NCBI GenBank assembly: GCA_014871385.1
Contig: CM026425.1
Coordinates: forward strand, 7,541,243-7,605,242
Length of the DNA stretch: 64,000 nt
Source of the DNA: Ceratodon purpureus
Lineage: Eukaryota > Streptophyta > Bryopsida > Pseudoditrichales > Ditrichaceae
Direction of reading: 5' to 3'
Shown here: positions 12,801-26,531 of the stretch, piece after piece
Numbering within the stretch: the stretch's first letter is position 1
Layout: each line of letters starts with the position of its first letter
Translations under genes and position numbers: made by a program
Notes under the pieces: model-generated
Told to the model about the DNA's origin: nothing
Database searches by the model: none
What the model saw: the letters and a program-made list of their open reading frames with translations, nothing else

Positions 12801-14800
12801 CAGCTTCCTATTCTCTTTTAATGTCGAAGGAAGTGATGTCAATGTCGAACAGGATCTAATTTTCTTAAAGTCCGCTACTGCTCACTTGAGAGTGACCTTC
12901 ACCACATATCATGTGAGGAAGTTTCACCGTGTTCAAAGCAACGCTGCTTGAGCTAAAGAGCAGCAACCGGATGCTTTCTTCGCCTTAAATAATGAATTGG
13001 ATTCTCTACCGGTAAAATAAGCAGTAACCGGTGGACTGGTGCTCCAGCAACCATCCCCAGGCTTCCCATGGCAAGGCGTCCATGTGCTCATTATCTCGGT
13101 GCTTTTACATTCAAGAAGTTTCGACTGAACTCATCGCTAGATTCGCTACTCGTTGAAGCTGTAGGATACTCCATTGGCCCATACGACTAAGTCATGAACG
13201 GTCATCGTTCATGATTTAAAATTGGCACAGAGAGCTTCGATAATCTCGAGTAGATTTTCACATAGAACGGCATTCCAATCTCCCAGGATAATCACCTTAT
13301 CCGTCATGCCTAGGTGCAAAGCGTTGTTTGCAAACACCATGATATCCACATGGGCCGATGGCGAGGCTTCAACGTGACTTTGAAAGCAAGATAAAAAAAG
13401 CCCAAGTCTCTACACGAAACCTATGCGTCGCTTTCATCGCTAAAGTATACTTACACTTTACACTTAAGACGCAAACATTACCGACCTAAGCACTGTATGT
13501 TTCGACCTACAGGCGCGGCACTTGCGCGTTTCCTTTCCCATGAAGGCACCTTCATCAGAGCTGTTTCTGCGACTGAGCCTCTACGGCAGCTTGCTTACAT
13601 ACACCTTACAAGCAGCCGTAACGCTCCATAACTTCCATTTACTAACTCGGAATCAAATCTAAAGCCACTTTCAATGGCCTAACTGGAATCAATCCTTTAC
13701 CGGTGACCAGCACAGCGGGATCCTCAACGACCTTAACCAGTCCCTGGCACGAAATCCGAAACGTCCGCACCGGGAGCCACTTTCCACTTTCAGTGGCAGG
13801 CTCGATCAACCTCGTCGCCCCTTTTAACAAACAGCAGCTCACGAACAAACAACGAACTCCGCCGAGCCAGTTACACGCCTCGATTTCCCGACAAACCTTA
13901 ACCTCCGAGCTCACTCACTCACTCACTCCCTCCCTCCCTCCCTCACTAAACAACACGTATGACGAACTAACTACACCACGTTCGCTGAAAGTGCAGAACA
14001 AACAACTCCGTCGAAAGCAAACGAGGTCACCCACCCCACGCGCAACCTCCAACCCCACCCTGCAGGTTCTCACTTACCCAGTACGCACACTACCCGCTCA
14101 CGAAAATCGCAACACCGCGCTCGACGATCACACCTAACACCAACACCAACAAAAACAACATCAACATCAACACACCGTCACACACCCCGACTTCCTCGTA
14201 CCCACTCCACTCCTCTCCACTCCAACAAAAAAACAACGAAAAAATAAAAATAAAAACAAAAATCCTTTCCACTACTCCTAGCTCCCCCCCTTCTCCGAAT
14301 CGCCCCCACCTCAGTCCCGCCCCTCCCCGTACCACTTGCTCACCTCGAGAGCAAAATCCCTTCAGTCTTCCGCGTCGTCGCTCCCGCAGCGTTTCAGACA
14401 CTAAGGCTGGCCCCCGCCTCCGCTTCCGCTTCCGCCCCTCCTTCGTCCCCCTCGCTGAGCACTTAATCCAAACCCCCGTCTCGCTCTAGTCATCCCTCCC
14501 TTCCACCTCCGATCCCCTCCCCAGTAGCCGCTCCTCCCCGTGAAGTCCAGCCCCGGACACTCCCCAAGCAGCAGCAGTACGCCTCCTCCCTAACAACTAC
14601 TACATACCAGACCGCACACAATGCGACCGCCCACGCAACCCGAACCCGAACCAGCTGGGCTGGCGTCCGTCTCCGTCTCCACCATCACCATGACCATGGC
14701 CATCAACTTGAAGCCTTGTGTGCTTGGTTGCTGCGGCAATCAGCTGGTGCTGTGGTCTGATAGTTGTAATGGCATGGGGGGGAGTCACTAATGGGAGTCA
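9808..14800. promoter_or_regulatory. SPL upstream region, possible long leader and distal GC-rich promoter
   Basis: Nothing in these 5 kb codes for a recognisable protein. From about 13640 to 14800 the composition turns GC-rich, with CACT and CCCT tandem runs at 13911-13943 that read as GA repeats on the minus strand. Such blocks are common around plant transcription starts, so the SPL transcript could begin here and carry leader introns across the AT-richer stretch between. Only transcript data could show that. A separate unrecognised promoter facing the other way is equally possible. Confidence 0.3.
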
Positions 14801-17800
14801 CTAAGATGCAGTGGTAGTGAGTTGGGGAGGGGGAGGGGGGATGACGTCAGGCTAGCTATGCTGGTCGGAAGCTCGGCAGGGAGCAACCCCATTGGCTCCG
14901 TCCTTATTCCTCCCCCGTCTCCCGCTGCTGCAGGGGCCGTGCCCTTTGTACCCCCATCCCTTTTTACCCCGACGGGGTGGGGGTTACTACAGAAATGTAA
15001 TTTTGACCAAATATCTGTCCTCCCGGGTTTTCACTGCGGGTCTTTCCTGCGATGATTACGGGGATTTTACCCTACATTACCCAACGGGAAGGGAGGAGGT
15101 TTAGGGAGGTTTCAGTATTTTTCCTGGTGGTTTTTTTTTTTTTTTTTTGGGAGGCACATGGATTGCTTTGCAACTCGTGCGGCGAGCTGATGAGTTGCTT
15201 TTTTCATAGCAATCCGTCGCCGGGGATTTTCCATCCGGTAGAGTAGTGATTTTATGGCCGAAATTGAATTGGTTAAAATTGAAAATTTTTATTGAATTTA
15301 ACGAATGTAGGAAAAGATATTTAGCTATATCTTCAATATATAGCTATATAAAGTCTATAAATCTACTCATGTTGAGAAAGTTGATAAAGATAATACTTTC
15401 ACCTTGTTATCCTTTACAACCTAACCAAATGCAATTGCGGAATGGAGAAATATGAACAAGTTTTGTTGAAGTGTATGAGTTTTGACAATGTAATGTCTAT
15501 TTTTTGGGAGCGACTATACAAATCAATAGTGAATTCAAATTAATATGAAACAAAAATGGCACTGTCATCTCATTACAGGAAAAAATATGATAATGTTCAA
15601 ATGCAACATATAATGATAGAGAAAAATGGTGGATTACATGGAAATTAAATTTTAAGAAAAACTAAAATCTTCTGTAAATTTTCACAAAACTTTAAAATGC
15701 AGTTGACCTGTGTAATATCTTCTCTCCTACCATAAATATGAATTCTCATTGCAATGTGAAAATGAATTTTTCAGCAAGTTTCAATGCAGAGGGAAGTAAT
15801 TCTTATGTGGTGTAGAGCATTTTCTACAACACATCAGCAAGCTGAAAGTAGAGCTTGAAAGAGAAACTAGAATCCAGAAATGGAAAGCATTGTTGATTAC
15901 ATGATGAATTCATGGTTTTCTTTTAAAGTCTATATTTCTTTTTCAAAAGTATGATAACGCACACATGAGCTCGATATTTGACAATGTAGTAAAATAGTTA
16001 CGTGTTGCCAGTAATTTCCTTCAAGGGCAATCTCTCGATCTCAACTTCAATCAACACATGGTCTGTCTTTTTTGATCACCCCATTCAGTTTCCACCTTAC
16101 ATACATTCATTTGGTTTCGTCATCACCTCATCAAACATACATCCTGCACAAATGATTGTATTTTTTTTCGTGTATTCTGGGGGCTCTGAGTACTCAAATG
16201 AAGATCCCATTGTCGCACACAATCAGCTTTTCCTGTGTGCACATTGCAGTTCAGAGTTGGACATCAATCTCTGCATGGATTAGAAATTGCTTTCATTTTT
16301 GTATCCCCAGTGACCACTCAATGGTCGCTAAGGCTATAAAAGATTTAAGAATGTTATGTTGTAAACTATAACAATTTTAGTTATTAAAATTTTAAATAAG
16401 ATCCTAACTGAAGCAAGCCTTTAGCAGTTTGTAATTCTCCATTATAATTGGGTCATAAAATTTAAAGTTCTATTTAATCCAAGTAACCAAAAAACCATTT
16501 CTATCATTCAATCAATCAAATACCAATTCTACATAAAACCTTTAATGTGAATATTTATCTTCTTAGAATATAAATCCCGAAGGATTTAAACAATAATACA
16601 AGAAACATTTGATGGTTGTTGACATACTTGAAAGAGTGATTTAAGATTATCTATATAATCAAAAAATTCATGTATGTACTTTAGTTCACTAAATGACAAT
16701 TCCACAAGAAACCTTGTCTAAAATCTAATTTACGTATCTTTTCGAAACATGCATCCTTCTTTTAACGAAGGGCTTTTAATGTGTCATTTAAAACGCTTCA
16801 ATTGTTTGCTATGTATCTCTAGAAAAACTCAAAAATTATACGCTTTTGTACATCTTTACAAATTACATTCATAATTTCTTTTTAAAATCTTGGAAATCTT
16901 TCAAAAAATAAAAATATAATTTTGCACTTACTTAAATTATAAAATTTGAATCTAAAAATAATACAATAAGCACAAAATAATTTTGGCACATTTTGATATT
17001 CTTATATATTATGTGTAAATTTTTGTAGTGTAGACATTTTGATTTGCATTCATATTTATTTCTTAATAATAGAATTTATTGTAGTAATTTTTTTTTAAAT
17101 AATTTAAAATTAGAATAATACTATTATTATGTAAACTATTTGGAAACTATTACTACTTTGTTGGTACAAATATATCATGGTAGATTAGATGTATAAACTT
17201 ATTTTTTACTACTGTAACACCAAAGCAAGTTTATTCATAAATAATTACCTAAACAAAAACGTAAAAAATAGAATATTATGAAGACAAAAAAATAGAATAA
17301 ATTATTTTTGTGATATTTTGTTATATCTAAGCAATTTGAGGTTATTTTTATTCATTTTTTGCTGAAACAAATCAAGAAAATAAAATTTTCATCGACGAAC
17401 CTTACTTTTTTTTTAAAAGAAATATTTGTTTGTCATAGAACAAACTTGCTATGGTGTTACTGTATATAGATTTACAACTAGTTATAATAATGATTATGTA
17501 TTGACGTCAGAGGTGGCAAGAATTTGTGGTGGCTGATAGACCACCTCATAATTTGGTATTTAGAAATTATATATCAAAACCACTTTAAAAAATTTCAAAA
17601 TTAAATTTCAAAGTATTGTCGGAAAATTTTATTTCTAATTGTGATAATACAATACTTAGTTGACTAAGGTGTTTCATTATACATTAAATTGAATCAATTA
17701 GAATTCTATTAGTAAAAAATAGATTCTATCTGATATTTTATTTTGGGATTGTATATTATGACATTCATGTTGTGCACTTATGATTTGATTTTTCATCTTT

Positions 17801-18307
17801 ATAAAAAGAGACCTTTGAATGTGTAAGTTTCAAGCCTAGAATATATTTTGCATGCCACTTTTTTTTTAAAAAACAATCAAAATGTAGGCTTTATATAATC
17901 AATAATTCTTTTAAAAAAAATTAACCAAATGAAAAATGTGGGAGATGGTAAAAATAGAAAATTAAAGGTAATAACTCAAACATTAGTTTTTATTTTATAG
18001 AAACATGGCTATATGTTACTCTAAAACACATTGTTGTGTTTAGATTCCAAACAGGGACTCTTGTACTAATGTAAAAAAACATAAAATATTCTAGATTTGA
18101 ATTGTAATATATATTAATTTATAAAGAACTAGTGTATTGTTAAAAAGTGCTCCAATTTCATCAAAACTTGAGTAAACCGTGTGAAGGAAAAAAAATAACA
18201 TGAAAGAAACTTATTTTTGTTGAATTCCTTACATATATCAGATATGGATTTAAAGCACATTGCTTTCACTTATGTTCATGGTTGTTTCTTTATTATGCCA
18301 TTTTGGT
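14801..18307. other. AT-rich intergenic DNA with a TGACGTCA site
   Basis: The first 400 bp are still GC-rich and contain a TGACGTCA palindrome (bZIP-type core) near 14842 and an inverted CCAAT box near 14890. A poly-T run lies at about 15129-15148. From 15250 onward the sequence is strongly AT-rich with no coding signal. Open frames here are short and unconvincing. Confidence 0.35.
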
Positions 18308-18962
18308 TTAACCCCCTAACGTCCACGACTATTTTTAGACTATTTTTGGGATTCTAGATAGGGTATAGTTGCAAGCGTCGTAGCTCAAATTTGGCAAGTT
18401 TTTTGAAAAATCTAACCGTATGGATGGATTTGTAGCATGGCAGTTAGTCTACATCCAAACTATGGTCCCATTCCGAATCAAACTCACAAACATTATAGCA
18501 CATCTGTCAAGAAAAAGCTGAAAATTGCTTCACTGAAAACAGCGTTTTTTCACACATTTTTTATGTTTTTTGTTTTCTTTTTCTTCTAAAAAGTTTGAGA
18601 AAAGCTGCGTTCTGGGAGCATCAGGGCATGAGAAATTTGTGGGAATTGAAAGTACTCCAATCCGCATATCCTAGCTAAAGATATTGATGTTCAAAGATGG
18701 ATCAAATCCCAAATTCCTTTGAGAAAATTTGCTAGGTCACAAGGAGCTTTTCTGGCTTTTCTCATACCCCCTGCCACTCAAATGACCATAACTTTTTACT
18801 CAAAACTCCAATTCTTGTGTTGTAAAGTGGATTGGATAGCTAACTTGAGCGCGGACAACTCTCTAGTTGGGCTCAGATTCTATTTCCTTGTAGAAAAGAA
18901 GTTATTCCCCAAAAACCAGCCACAGAAGCCCAATTCAGGCTCCATGGACGTTATGGGGTTAA
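18308..18962. mobile_element. piggyBac-like MITE, divergent subfamily
   Basis: The element is bounded by TTAA at both ends. The left end reads TTAACCCCCTAACGTCC and the right end is its near mirror, GGACGTTATGGGGTTAA. Such ends with a TTAA target duplication are the signature of piggyBac-type transposons. It carries a TAACCGTA motif near 18413, a weak version of the block shared by the other copies. It encodes no transposase. The longest frame (18719-19015) shows no homology I recognise and ends outside the element. Confidence 0.8.
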
Positions 18963-19169
18963 TGGTTTTATCTATTATTAAAGCAAATGGAAAGGTAAAC
19001 TGTAGTCTTTTTTAGGGTTGAAATGTTATTCTATCAGCATATGAAGCAAATGGAGAGAACATATGCTTCATTTGCATATGCTAATGGAAAAACACTCCAA
19101 TCCTCAAAAGAAGCATAGGGATTGCAGATGATAGAATATTTAATTATGAAAATTCATGATTCATTCAAT

Positions 19170-19330
19170 TAATATCAAAGCTATGCGGCAAAAGTGGATA
19201 GAACAAGCAACCTTCATATCTTCACTTTGACGCTTTTTCAAATGAGCTATTCCCACATTCATGTTTTTGCCGGAGTTTGAACCAAGGACCTTCAATGTGT
19301 TAGACAAATGTGACACTAGTTAAAAATAAA
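19170..19330 (-). mobile_element. tRNA-derived SINE relic
   Basis: On the minus strand GGTTCAAACTCC at 19272-19283 matches the pol III B box, and it is preceded by an anticodon-arm-like stretch. The A box near 19309-19320 is degenerate. An ATTT microsatellite lies just upstream of the head at about 19326-19339, and a body of about 90 bp follows the B box. The borders are approximate. Confidence 0.4.
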
Positions 19331-20080
19331 TAAATAAATCAACCCACAAAAAGACAAGTCCAGATCACCTACTGTCATGTCTCCGCCACATTTCAAACAA
19401 TATTAATTGACCTTGATGTGAGTGATCCAACCTTGACTCTGCTATGAGGGGTTAATAAATAATGTAAAACCCAATTTCACCACAAAAACACCAAGTCTCT
19501 TTATTTCTCCTTCACAAGCGTGGCTCGGATGTGTAATTAGGTTGCGATCATTTTTCTAATCCTCCCCATTTTGGTGGTTCCATGGTCTTTTTGGTTTTTT
19601 TTTGTTAATTTTGGGCTTGCACCAGGAAAGTATCCATAGGCGCCCCCCTAGAATCAAGTAGGGCCCCACTCAAACATAATAATAAGAAAACGGATTTGTT
19701 CCATCCGTCTTACCCTCTTCCAAGCTTGGCTTCTAAGCCATGCTTATTGAAGGATTTTAGACAATTCCATAAACACTTACTAAATGACTACTTTCTGGCT
19801 TGTTGGCTCTACAATCTTTTGGCTTGTTAGCTCTCTACTATCAAGAGTATTGGATTTTTGTCATATACTAAAAGCACCTGCTCATTTTTTCCATTACTAC
19901 CGGTCCTTTATCCCACTTACCCCAGAATTTTAGCACATAACCACCACTATTGCTTTCATCATCACCACTAATTTGAATTTGGTGGCTATTAATGTGTTCA
20001 TGGCAACCATAGGCATATCTTGTAGATGACACTCATAGAAAAGTGGTAGTTGTAGGTTGATTTGCCTTAAATGACCCAGG

Positions 20081-20340
20081 CCTAATTTGAACCTTCAATA
20101 GAAGATAAAGGTTTCAATAACTGAGCATAACCAACAATTTTGTGTTTTAAACCTTCTATTAGTAGTTCATAATGGCACCGTTTTTAACTCTTCATTGGCA
20201 ATTAATGGCCTAATTTGAACCTTCAGCAGAAAGTAAAGGTGTCAGTAACTGAGCAAGAATCAACAATTGTGTGTTTTAAACTTTCCATTGATAGTTCATA
20301 GTGGCACCATTTTCCGACTCTTCATTGACAGTGTTAATGG
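20081..20340. repeat. Tandem duplication of a 128 bp unit
   Basis: Two adjacent copies begin with CCTAATTTGAACCTTCA at 20081 and 20209. They stay alignable through the TGTGTTTTAAAC and TTCATAATGGCACC-type stretches and differ at scattered positions. No coding function is visible. Confidence 0.75.
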
Positions 20341-20776
20341 CTCTTCATTGGCTAGTTAATAGTTTCACTCATTCTTCTTATGGCTTGCTAGTGGCGGTTC
20401 TCATAAGCAATTATTGTTCGTCATTGAAACTTTAGATACTGGACTTTTGGATATTCACAAAAAAATCATCATAATTCCAAAAAGTTTGAATTTACTGGAT
20501 TCAAATTCTTGGTTGCCCAACCTATGTGTAATTTTATCACACCTCAAGTGCCATTCAACCAACAAAAGGGTATGATTTTGGAAACACAAATGTGAGATGT
20601 AGTTCCTACATGAAGAACCCTAAAGAGGCTCACGTAAAGCACTCATGCTTTCAATTCTATACATACAAACTTGATGTTGTTTGTTTAAACTATACATACT
20701 CAAGGGTCATACCTTTTTTTTTTGTTCCATATAAATATAAAAGAGTTGGAATCTGATTAATATTATTGTATTTAAT

Positions 20777-20858
20777 TAAGAGAAAACGAAACTTCGGTCT
20801 CCGAAGGGGACCGACATGAATTAAGTGTGTGTTTGATCTACCCCAATCCAATGTCTAA
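20777..20858 (-). mobile_element. Severely 5'-truncated LINE 3' end (hairpin family)
   Basis: Only the last 80 bp or so of the element remain. Its 3' hairpin (CGGTCTCC pairing with GGGGACCG, 20795-20813) is followed by the conserved GAATTAAGTG stretch seen in the copies at 30865, 41538 and 48353. An 8 bp TATTTAAT lies on both sides (20769-20776 and 20859-20866) and may be the target duplication, although it is low-complexity sequence. Confidence 0.65.
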
Positions 20859-21119
20859 TATTTAATAAAGTAACAAGATGCATTTGATAAAACTTAGGTG
20901 TATCATAGTGTATAACTTTCTTACCTCCAAGAAATTTATCTCAAAGAAAAGATGCAAAGTCTACTAATAATTAATTTTTCATAAGTTTGGAGGTTTTAGA
21001 AGATTTTAAGTTGTAAAGGCGTTGAATTATTTAGGAGTTATTACTAAAAATAACATAAAATCAAATGGCATACATTTGAGAAAGAACTTTTGGTAAAAAT
21101 ATCTAAATCATAGATAATC

Positions 21120-21634
21120 TTAACCCCTAAATCTCCTTCAATTCCTAAATGATCCAAACTATACCGAGGAGGCTTAGATGAAGTAGTAAAAGTAATAATT
21201 TGGTGAATATATGATTTTTTGGGGAATTTTTTAGTAAATAATTTGTTTTCTCTTGAAGTTTGAGCAATTAAAAAACCATTTATTTTTAAGATATTTATTG
21301 ACTTCTTGAAGATGTTGTAATGTATTCTTAATTAAATTTCTACTCAAACTACCAACTTATCCAAGTTGAAGTATAAATGAATTTTACAGAGGCAAGCTTT
21401 GAAGTTTGACAAAAAAAATAAAATCCTCATTTGTTGAAAACCAATTTTACCCCACTTTGATCTTTACAATCGCACAAATGAAAGAAAAAATCAACGGTCC
21501 AAAATTAGTACATGAGTAGATCTTATTGCTAAGTTAACTAAAAAAGATTGGATTGAAATTTGTCATGCCTCAAGTGTAAATTAGTCAATTTTGGCAATTT
21601 GGCCAATCTGTAACAAGGATCTTTGCTAGCTAAG
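21120..21634 (-). mobile_element. piggyBac-like MITE, short form
   Basis: It opens with TTAACCCCTAAATCTCC at 21120. The body aligns along its whole length with the copy at 51448-51999, including ACTCAAACTACCAACTTAT. It also aligns in reverse with the longer copies at 23972, 25592 and 37555, so it is an internally deleted or diverged member. The far end has decayed (GCTAAG in place of a terminal TTAA). Confidence 0.7.
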
Positions 21635-23901
21635 AGTAGTCTTGAAATAGAAAGTAGTAAAAAGACAAGTTATCTCTAAATACACAAAACTGAAGTATTA
21701 GATGGCAACTTCAATAGATAGAGTACTACATAATACACCATGCAAGGTCATTGAAAAAAAAACTTATCCAATAGTCTTTTGAAATGTTACATGCTGAAGA
21801 TAAGGTATTGTATAAAGCACAAGGGTAGATGCTTACATCATATATGCAATTTGTAGGCCCTAAAGTTTGGGTACTAGATTCACATTGACCTTAAAATGTG
21901 ATATAGGGGCTTAAATATGGATCCAAAATGCAGACATTCATCCTTTAACGTATATTGTATTAACTTTTCATATTTTGAAGATTTGTAATCAAATAATTCA
22001 ATAATTTTGGTATTTGAATTTTTAAATTGTCTATTTTTAGTAAATAATTATATTTGTGCAATTTATATAATCATAGATTTTTTTTAATTTGAAATTTTAT
22101 TCTAAAAAACTTTAGAATGGAATAGTTAAAGCAAGTATAATTACATCTTATATAATACCTAACCTTGGCGAAGGGTTCCTACACTCTTAGGGTATGTTTT
22201 CATGGGCCACTTACTTGACATTTAGACCATGGATTCACTATTAACAGAAATATGTGTCTTGACCCAATCCATTCTGTAATGAAGGTTACTTGTCAATAAA
22301 TAAAAATTCATTAAAAATAAATTCAATGTTATTGACTTGTGTACATAACTTTTACAATAAAGAACTCATTATTGCTACTTGATGCCATAGTTGATGTAAT
22401 GGTGCCATAGTATTATAAGATGATTGAATTTTGAAATGGTGAATAGTTTCAGTAAAGACGCCCATAGACAAACACTAAAGATGACAATACGGCACATATC
22501 ACTATGTTCTTCAATAATAATCCTTCATTCACATTCAAGTTGTAAAACATTCATATGATTTGAGAAAACCAAATGTACATCCAAGCACACATTCTTCAAA
22601 TCGCATGATCACGTGGGGAATAGCCGGCTACAATCATTTCCAACAGTAAACCCATGGTCCAAATGTTGGGTAGCAGGGTGGTCCATGGGAATACACTCAT
22701 GGGACGGTTTTCACACCTTCCAGGTATCTGTGGGAAAAACAAACAATTTAATTGTTAAAATTCTTTAAAAAACTGTCGTCTAGCTGACTGCTCTAGTACC
22801 CATCACTGTGTCACACATGAAACATGGCCAAAACAAGGGATGGCTCTGGAGCATTCTGCCAATGAGCTTTTTACTTCTGTACAATACATGGCGAAACAAA
22901 TCGGTATGGATGAGCAGTGGAACAGCTGTAATTCCGACAGAGAAGCACCGTTTTTGCTTACAAAAGCAGATAGTATCTAATGCGCAGGGGGAGGAGTTAT
23001 CTGGGTTTCTAGTTGAAAGAGGGAAGACCCACTTTGATTCTCTCGTCTAGAGTGGAGGCCCGAGGGAGAATGAATTTAGACTCCAGAATTGAACAAGGAG
23101 ACCACTTTGCAGAAGCCGGCTGCTCAAGCTTGTTTGTTCTTTTTTGTAAGGTACCATTTGGAGAATTGTGGTCCTTTCCTTTGATGGGTTTCAACGAAGA
23201 ATATTGCATGACCCAATGGTGCCCTTCATCATTGTAGACATGGTGCTTTTGGAGAAAGTCTTTGCATGCCAAAGCAATTCACCGAAAGTCTCTGAATCAA
23301 ATGTCCAAAGCTGACACCCAAATGAGGCTGACATGTCAAAATCTGGATAGAAGAGTGGCGAAGGCCATCCTCAAGTTCTCCTTTCTCTTCTCTCTTATTT
23401 CATTCCTTTTTTTCCCCTTTTGTTCTGTTTTCAATTTTTAATTTTTTTTGGAAAAAAATAAATCTTATTACTCCTGATTTTTTGGGATAATTACATATTA
23501 GTTTCTCATATTCTAGTTGTTACTAACAAGGTGCAATGAAAATACACTATTTAGAAGCCATGTATTTCTTAAGTAATTATTTATTGAATTGAAACTTTTC
23601 TTTCTTCTATATACTCAATTTTCATCCAAATTAAATAATTTCTTTGGAGTAAAACAAGGTTCTTTTTGAGTTGAAAGACCAATTTCATCCATACTTGATA
23701 AGGATTATAGCGGAAAAATTGCCAAACTCTTCTATGTTTATTAATTACTTAGAGTGGATAAATAAGATTATTTTAAACCAAAACTCATAGTATCTAAGTC
23801 AAATACCGGATGACTTTTGAAAAATAACTCAAGAGTTTAAAAAATACATTATAGTATGCATTGCAATTTGGGTGGGATCCAATAAACACTAATATGGTTT
23901 A
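21635..23901. other. AT-rich DNA around a GC-normal island
   Basis: About 22560-23390 has balanced composition and sits between AT-rich flanks. Open frames there are 74-87 codons and unrecognised. From about 23690 to 23880 a segment resembles 36200-36340 in the same orientation (both contain GTCAAATACCGGA). No host gene can be called. Confidence 0.35.
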
Positions 23902-23971
23902 TTAACCCCTCAAGGACAGTTTGCCCCATTTGAGCTTTTTCAGAATTTGGGCATGTACATGTGGATTCAAT

Positions 23972-24907
23972 TTAACCCCTAAGTGCCCAAGCATGTTTTG
24001 GGTCTCAAAACCTCCAAAACAGTGATTTTTTACCACCTTGTAGAAACGACAATTTGAACCAAACAAATTTGCTTTGTTTAGACATCTAGCCGTAAGATCT
24101 TGTACTAAACCTTATTTAAAAGTACAGTTAAAATTTTCAGGCGTTGGATGTTTACCATCTTAGAGATTATAATATTCAAAGTTGCAGCAAAACTTTTTTT
24201 GGGCATTGGCTAAATGACATAGTCAAAGTGGTGCAAAGGGGGCGTTGAAGATTTTTACCCCAAACATTTTGCCCATATTTTTTCCATGTAGGTAATCAAG
24301 TATATTACCTCAATGGAAAATTTGAGAGACTCATTCCTTTTTTTGGCTCTCATAAAAATTGTTTTCTAGAAGCAGGTCTAAAAACATTGATATAGTAAAA
24401 CATGCACGACGTCAGGTATATTTGTTTTTAGAAAAATCGGGACGGTGGTTAGGTGCCTTTATAAGTTTTTGATTTTTGAGCGAAATTAATTATGAAAAAC
24501 TCCAAAATCTCAAATTTTGACAAATTTTGAAAGAAGTAATTCACAAATTACCAAAAATATTGAAGCTTGTCTTTGTAATTTTTAGAGGCTGCCCTTGTAA
24601 AATTGGTATATTTTTTGACTTGGGTCTCTTTGGAATTTGAGTGGTCGTTTGGTTATGAACATATTTCAAGAATTATTTTTTAAAAAAAGCCTAATTTTAA
24701 GCTGCCCGTTTTGGACTTGAAACCTAAAATTTCTAGATGAAGGTCTTAAAATTGGAATTTGGCTTTGCAAATTTTACCACATACACTTTGCACTACATGG
24801 AGCATCTAGTAAAAATCTTAGGCAAAAATATTAATTTTAATCCCTTTATCTAGACTGACGGAAGCAGCAAAAAGCCATTTCGGCTTTCCTAGGCACTTAG
24901 GGGTTAA
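23972..24907 (+). mobile_element. piggyBac-like MITE, nested copy 1
   Basis: The ends are TTAACCCCTAAGTGCC and GGCACTTAGGGGTTAA, a good inverted pair with TTAA on both sides. CCGTAAGATCTT lies 118 bp inside the left end and ATATTCAAAGTTG about 75 bp further in. It aligns end to end with 25592-26531 and 37555-38490. It has no coding capacity. Confidence 0.88.
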
Positions 24908-25591
24908 GATAAATTTTTTGAAAACTTTTTGTGAATGTTTGCTGTAACAAGGACTTTAAGGAAATCTAATTTTTTCAATTCAAAAATTCAAAAAATAATT
25001 ATGGTCCAAAGCGGAATTTTGTGTACAGTGGGCAATTTGGCCACCCATGTTAAATACATCATTATCTTTGAGATTTTTCCTATAAATACTATATGTCATC
25101 ATCTTTGGGATTTCCAAAAAAAAACTTCTTTTTAGTACAAAATGTTCATTCCACAAAAGATCAAAGTTTTCTCACCATTTTGGGCAATGTACCAAAAAAC
25201 TTCTCATTTCCTTCAATAAAAGTTTAAAATTTCATTTTTTTATGTTTTTCATTTTTCACTTAAAGAATGAACATCAATCTTTAATTTCGCCATTTGGATA
25301 GGGACTTTGTGAAATAATGGAATTTTTGGGAAAGAAATATGAATTAGCATTCTTGTGTATTCAACTTAATAAAAAATATTTCTTTCAACATGCTATAATT
25401 GTCTTTTGTGCTTAAATTTTTCATACAATTAGCTAATTTAGTCGTCTTTGTGATGCTCTAAACAACCAAAATCCACAATGCAAAAAACCAAAGAAAAAAA
25501 AAGTTAGAGTGCGACGACCTAGTTAAAAACCGTGTCAAAAAAGTTTGTTTTCAAATTTCAATTGCTATAATCTTCTAATCTTTAAGATCCA

Positions 25592-26531
25592 TTAACCCCT
25601 AAAGGTCCAAGGTGTTTTGGCACTTCCAAAATTGAAAACTACAAATTTTGACCACCGTATGGAAATTGATGTATGTTTCCAATAAAATTTGCTTTTCTGG
25701 TATTTCCAACCGTAAGATCTTCAACCTAAATAATTGCAATAACACCATGCCAAATTTCAACTGTTGGATCTTTACCATTTGTGAGATTATAACGTTCAAA
25801 GTTTACTGTTTTTTTTTTTTTTTTGGCTTTCCTCGAAAGGCATAGTCCAAATGGTACCATGGGAGACTTGATGATTGTTACCCCAAACATTTTGCTCATA
25901 TTTTTTTCCATGCAGGTAACTAAGTTGGGCACCTCCATGCAAAATTTTGAAGACTTATTTTGAATTTTTGGCCTTCATGCAAATTATTTTCCAAAAGCAG
26001 GCACAAAATTGTCAATATGGTAAAACTTAAATAACAATAAATGTTTTTGGTTTGGAAAAAAAGTGAACGGTGAAAAGTTACATCTATGAGTTTGTAAATT
26101 TTGGAAGAAAAAAAATTGAAAAATTCCTAAATCTCAAATTTTGACAATTTTTGAAAGGAAAAATTGTAAAATTACATAAAACTTTGAAGCTTGTTCATGT
26201 AATTTTTGGAGGGTGCCCTTGCAAAATTGGTAAATGTTTTGGCTTGGGTCACTTTGGATTTTGAGTAGTGATTTGGTTATGAACATACTTTTAATTTATT
26301 TTTTTGAAAAAAACCTAATTTTAAACTGCCCGTTGTGGACTTGAAACCTAAAATTTCTAGTTGAAGGTTCTAAAATTGAAATTTGACTTTGAAAATTTTA
26401 CCACATACACCTTGCGGTAAAGGGAGCATCCATTAAAAATATTAGGAAAAAATATTACTTTTAACCTCTTCAACTAGGCTGCCCGAAATAGCAAAAATCC
26501 AAATCGGGTTTCCTGGACCTTTAGGGGTTAA
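25592..26531 (+). mobile_element. piggyBac-like MITE, nested copy 2
   Basis: The ends TTAACCCCTAAAGGTCC and GGACCTTTAGGGGTTAA are perfect mirrors over 17 bp. CCAACCGTAAGATCTT begins about 116 bp from the left end and AACGTTCAAAGTTT follows about 80 bp later. This copy best shows the consensus ends of the group and is probably among the younger ones. Confidence 0.92.

Noticed and set aside
14090-14401. 103-codon minus-strand frame in the GC-rich block
   Set aside because: It is strongly biased to G, R, E and V from the CT-rich plus strand, with no domain.
19446-19455. GAGGGGTTAA resembling a piggyBac-like right end
   Set aside because: The bases before it do not match the end consensus and no partner left end lies at a suitable distance.
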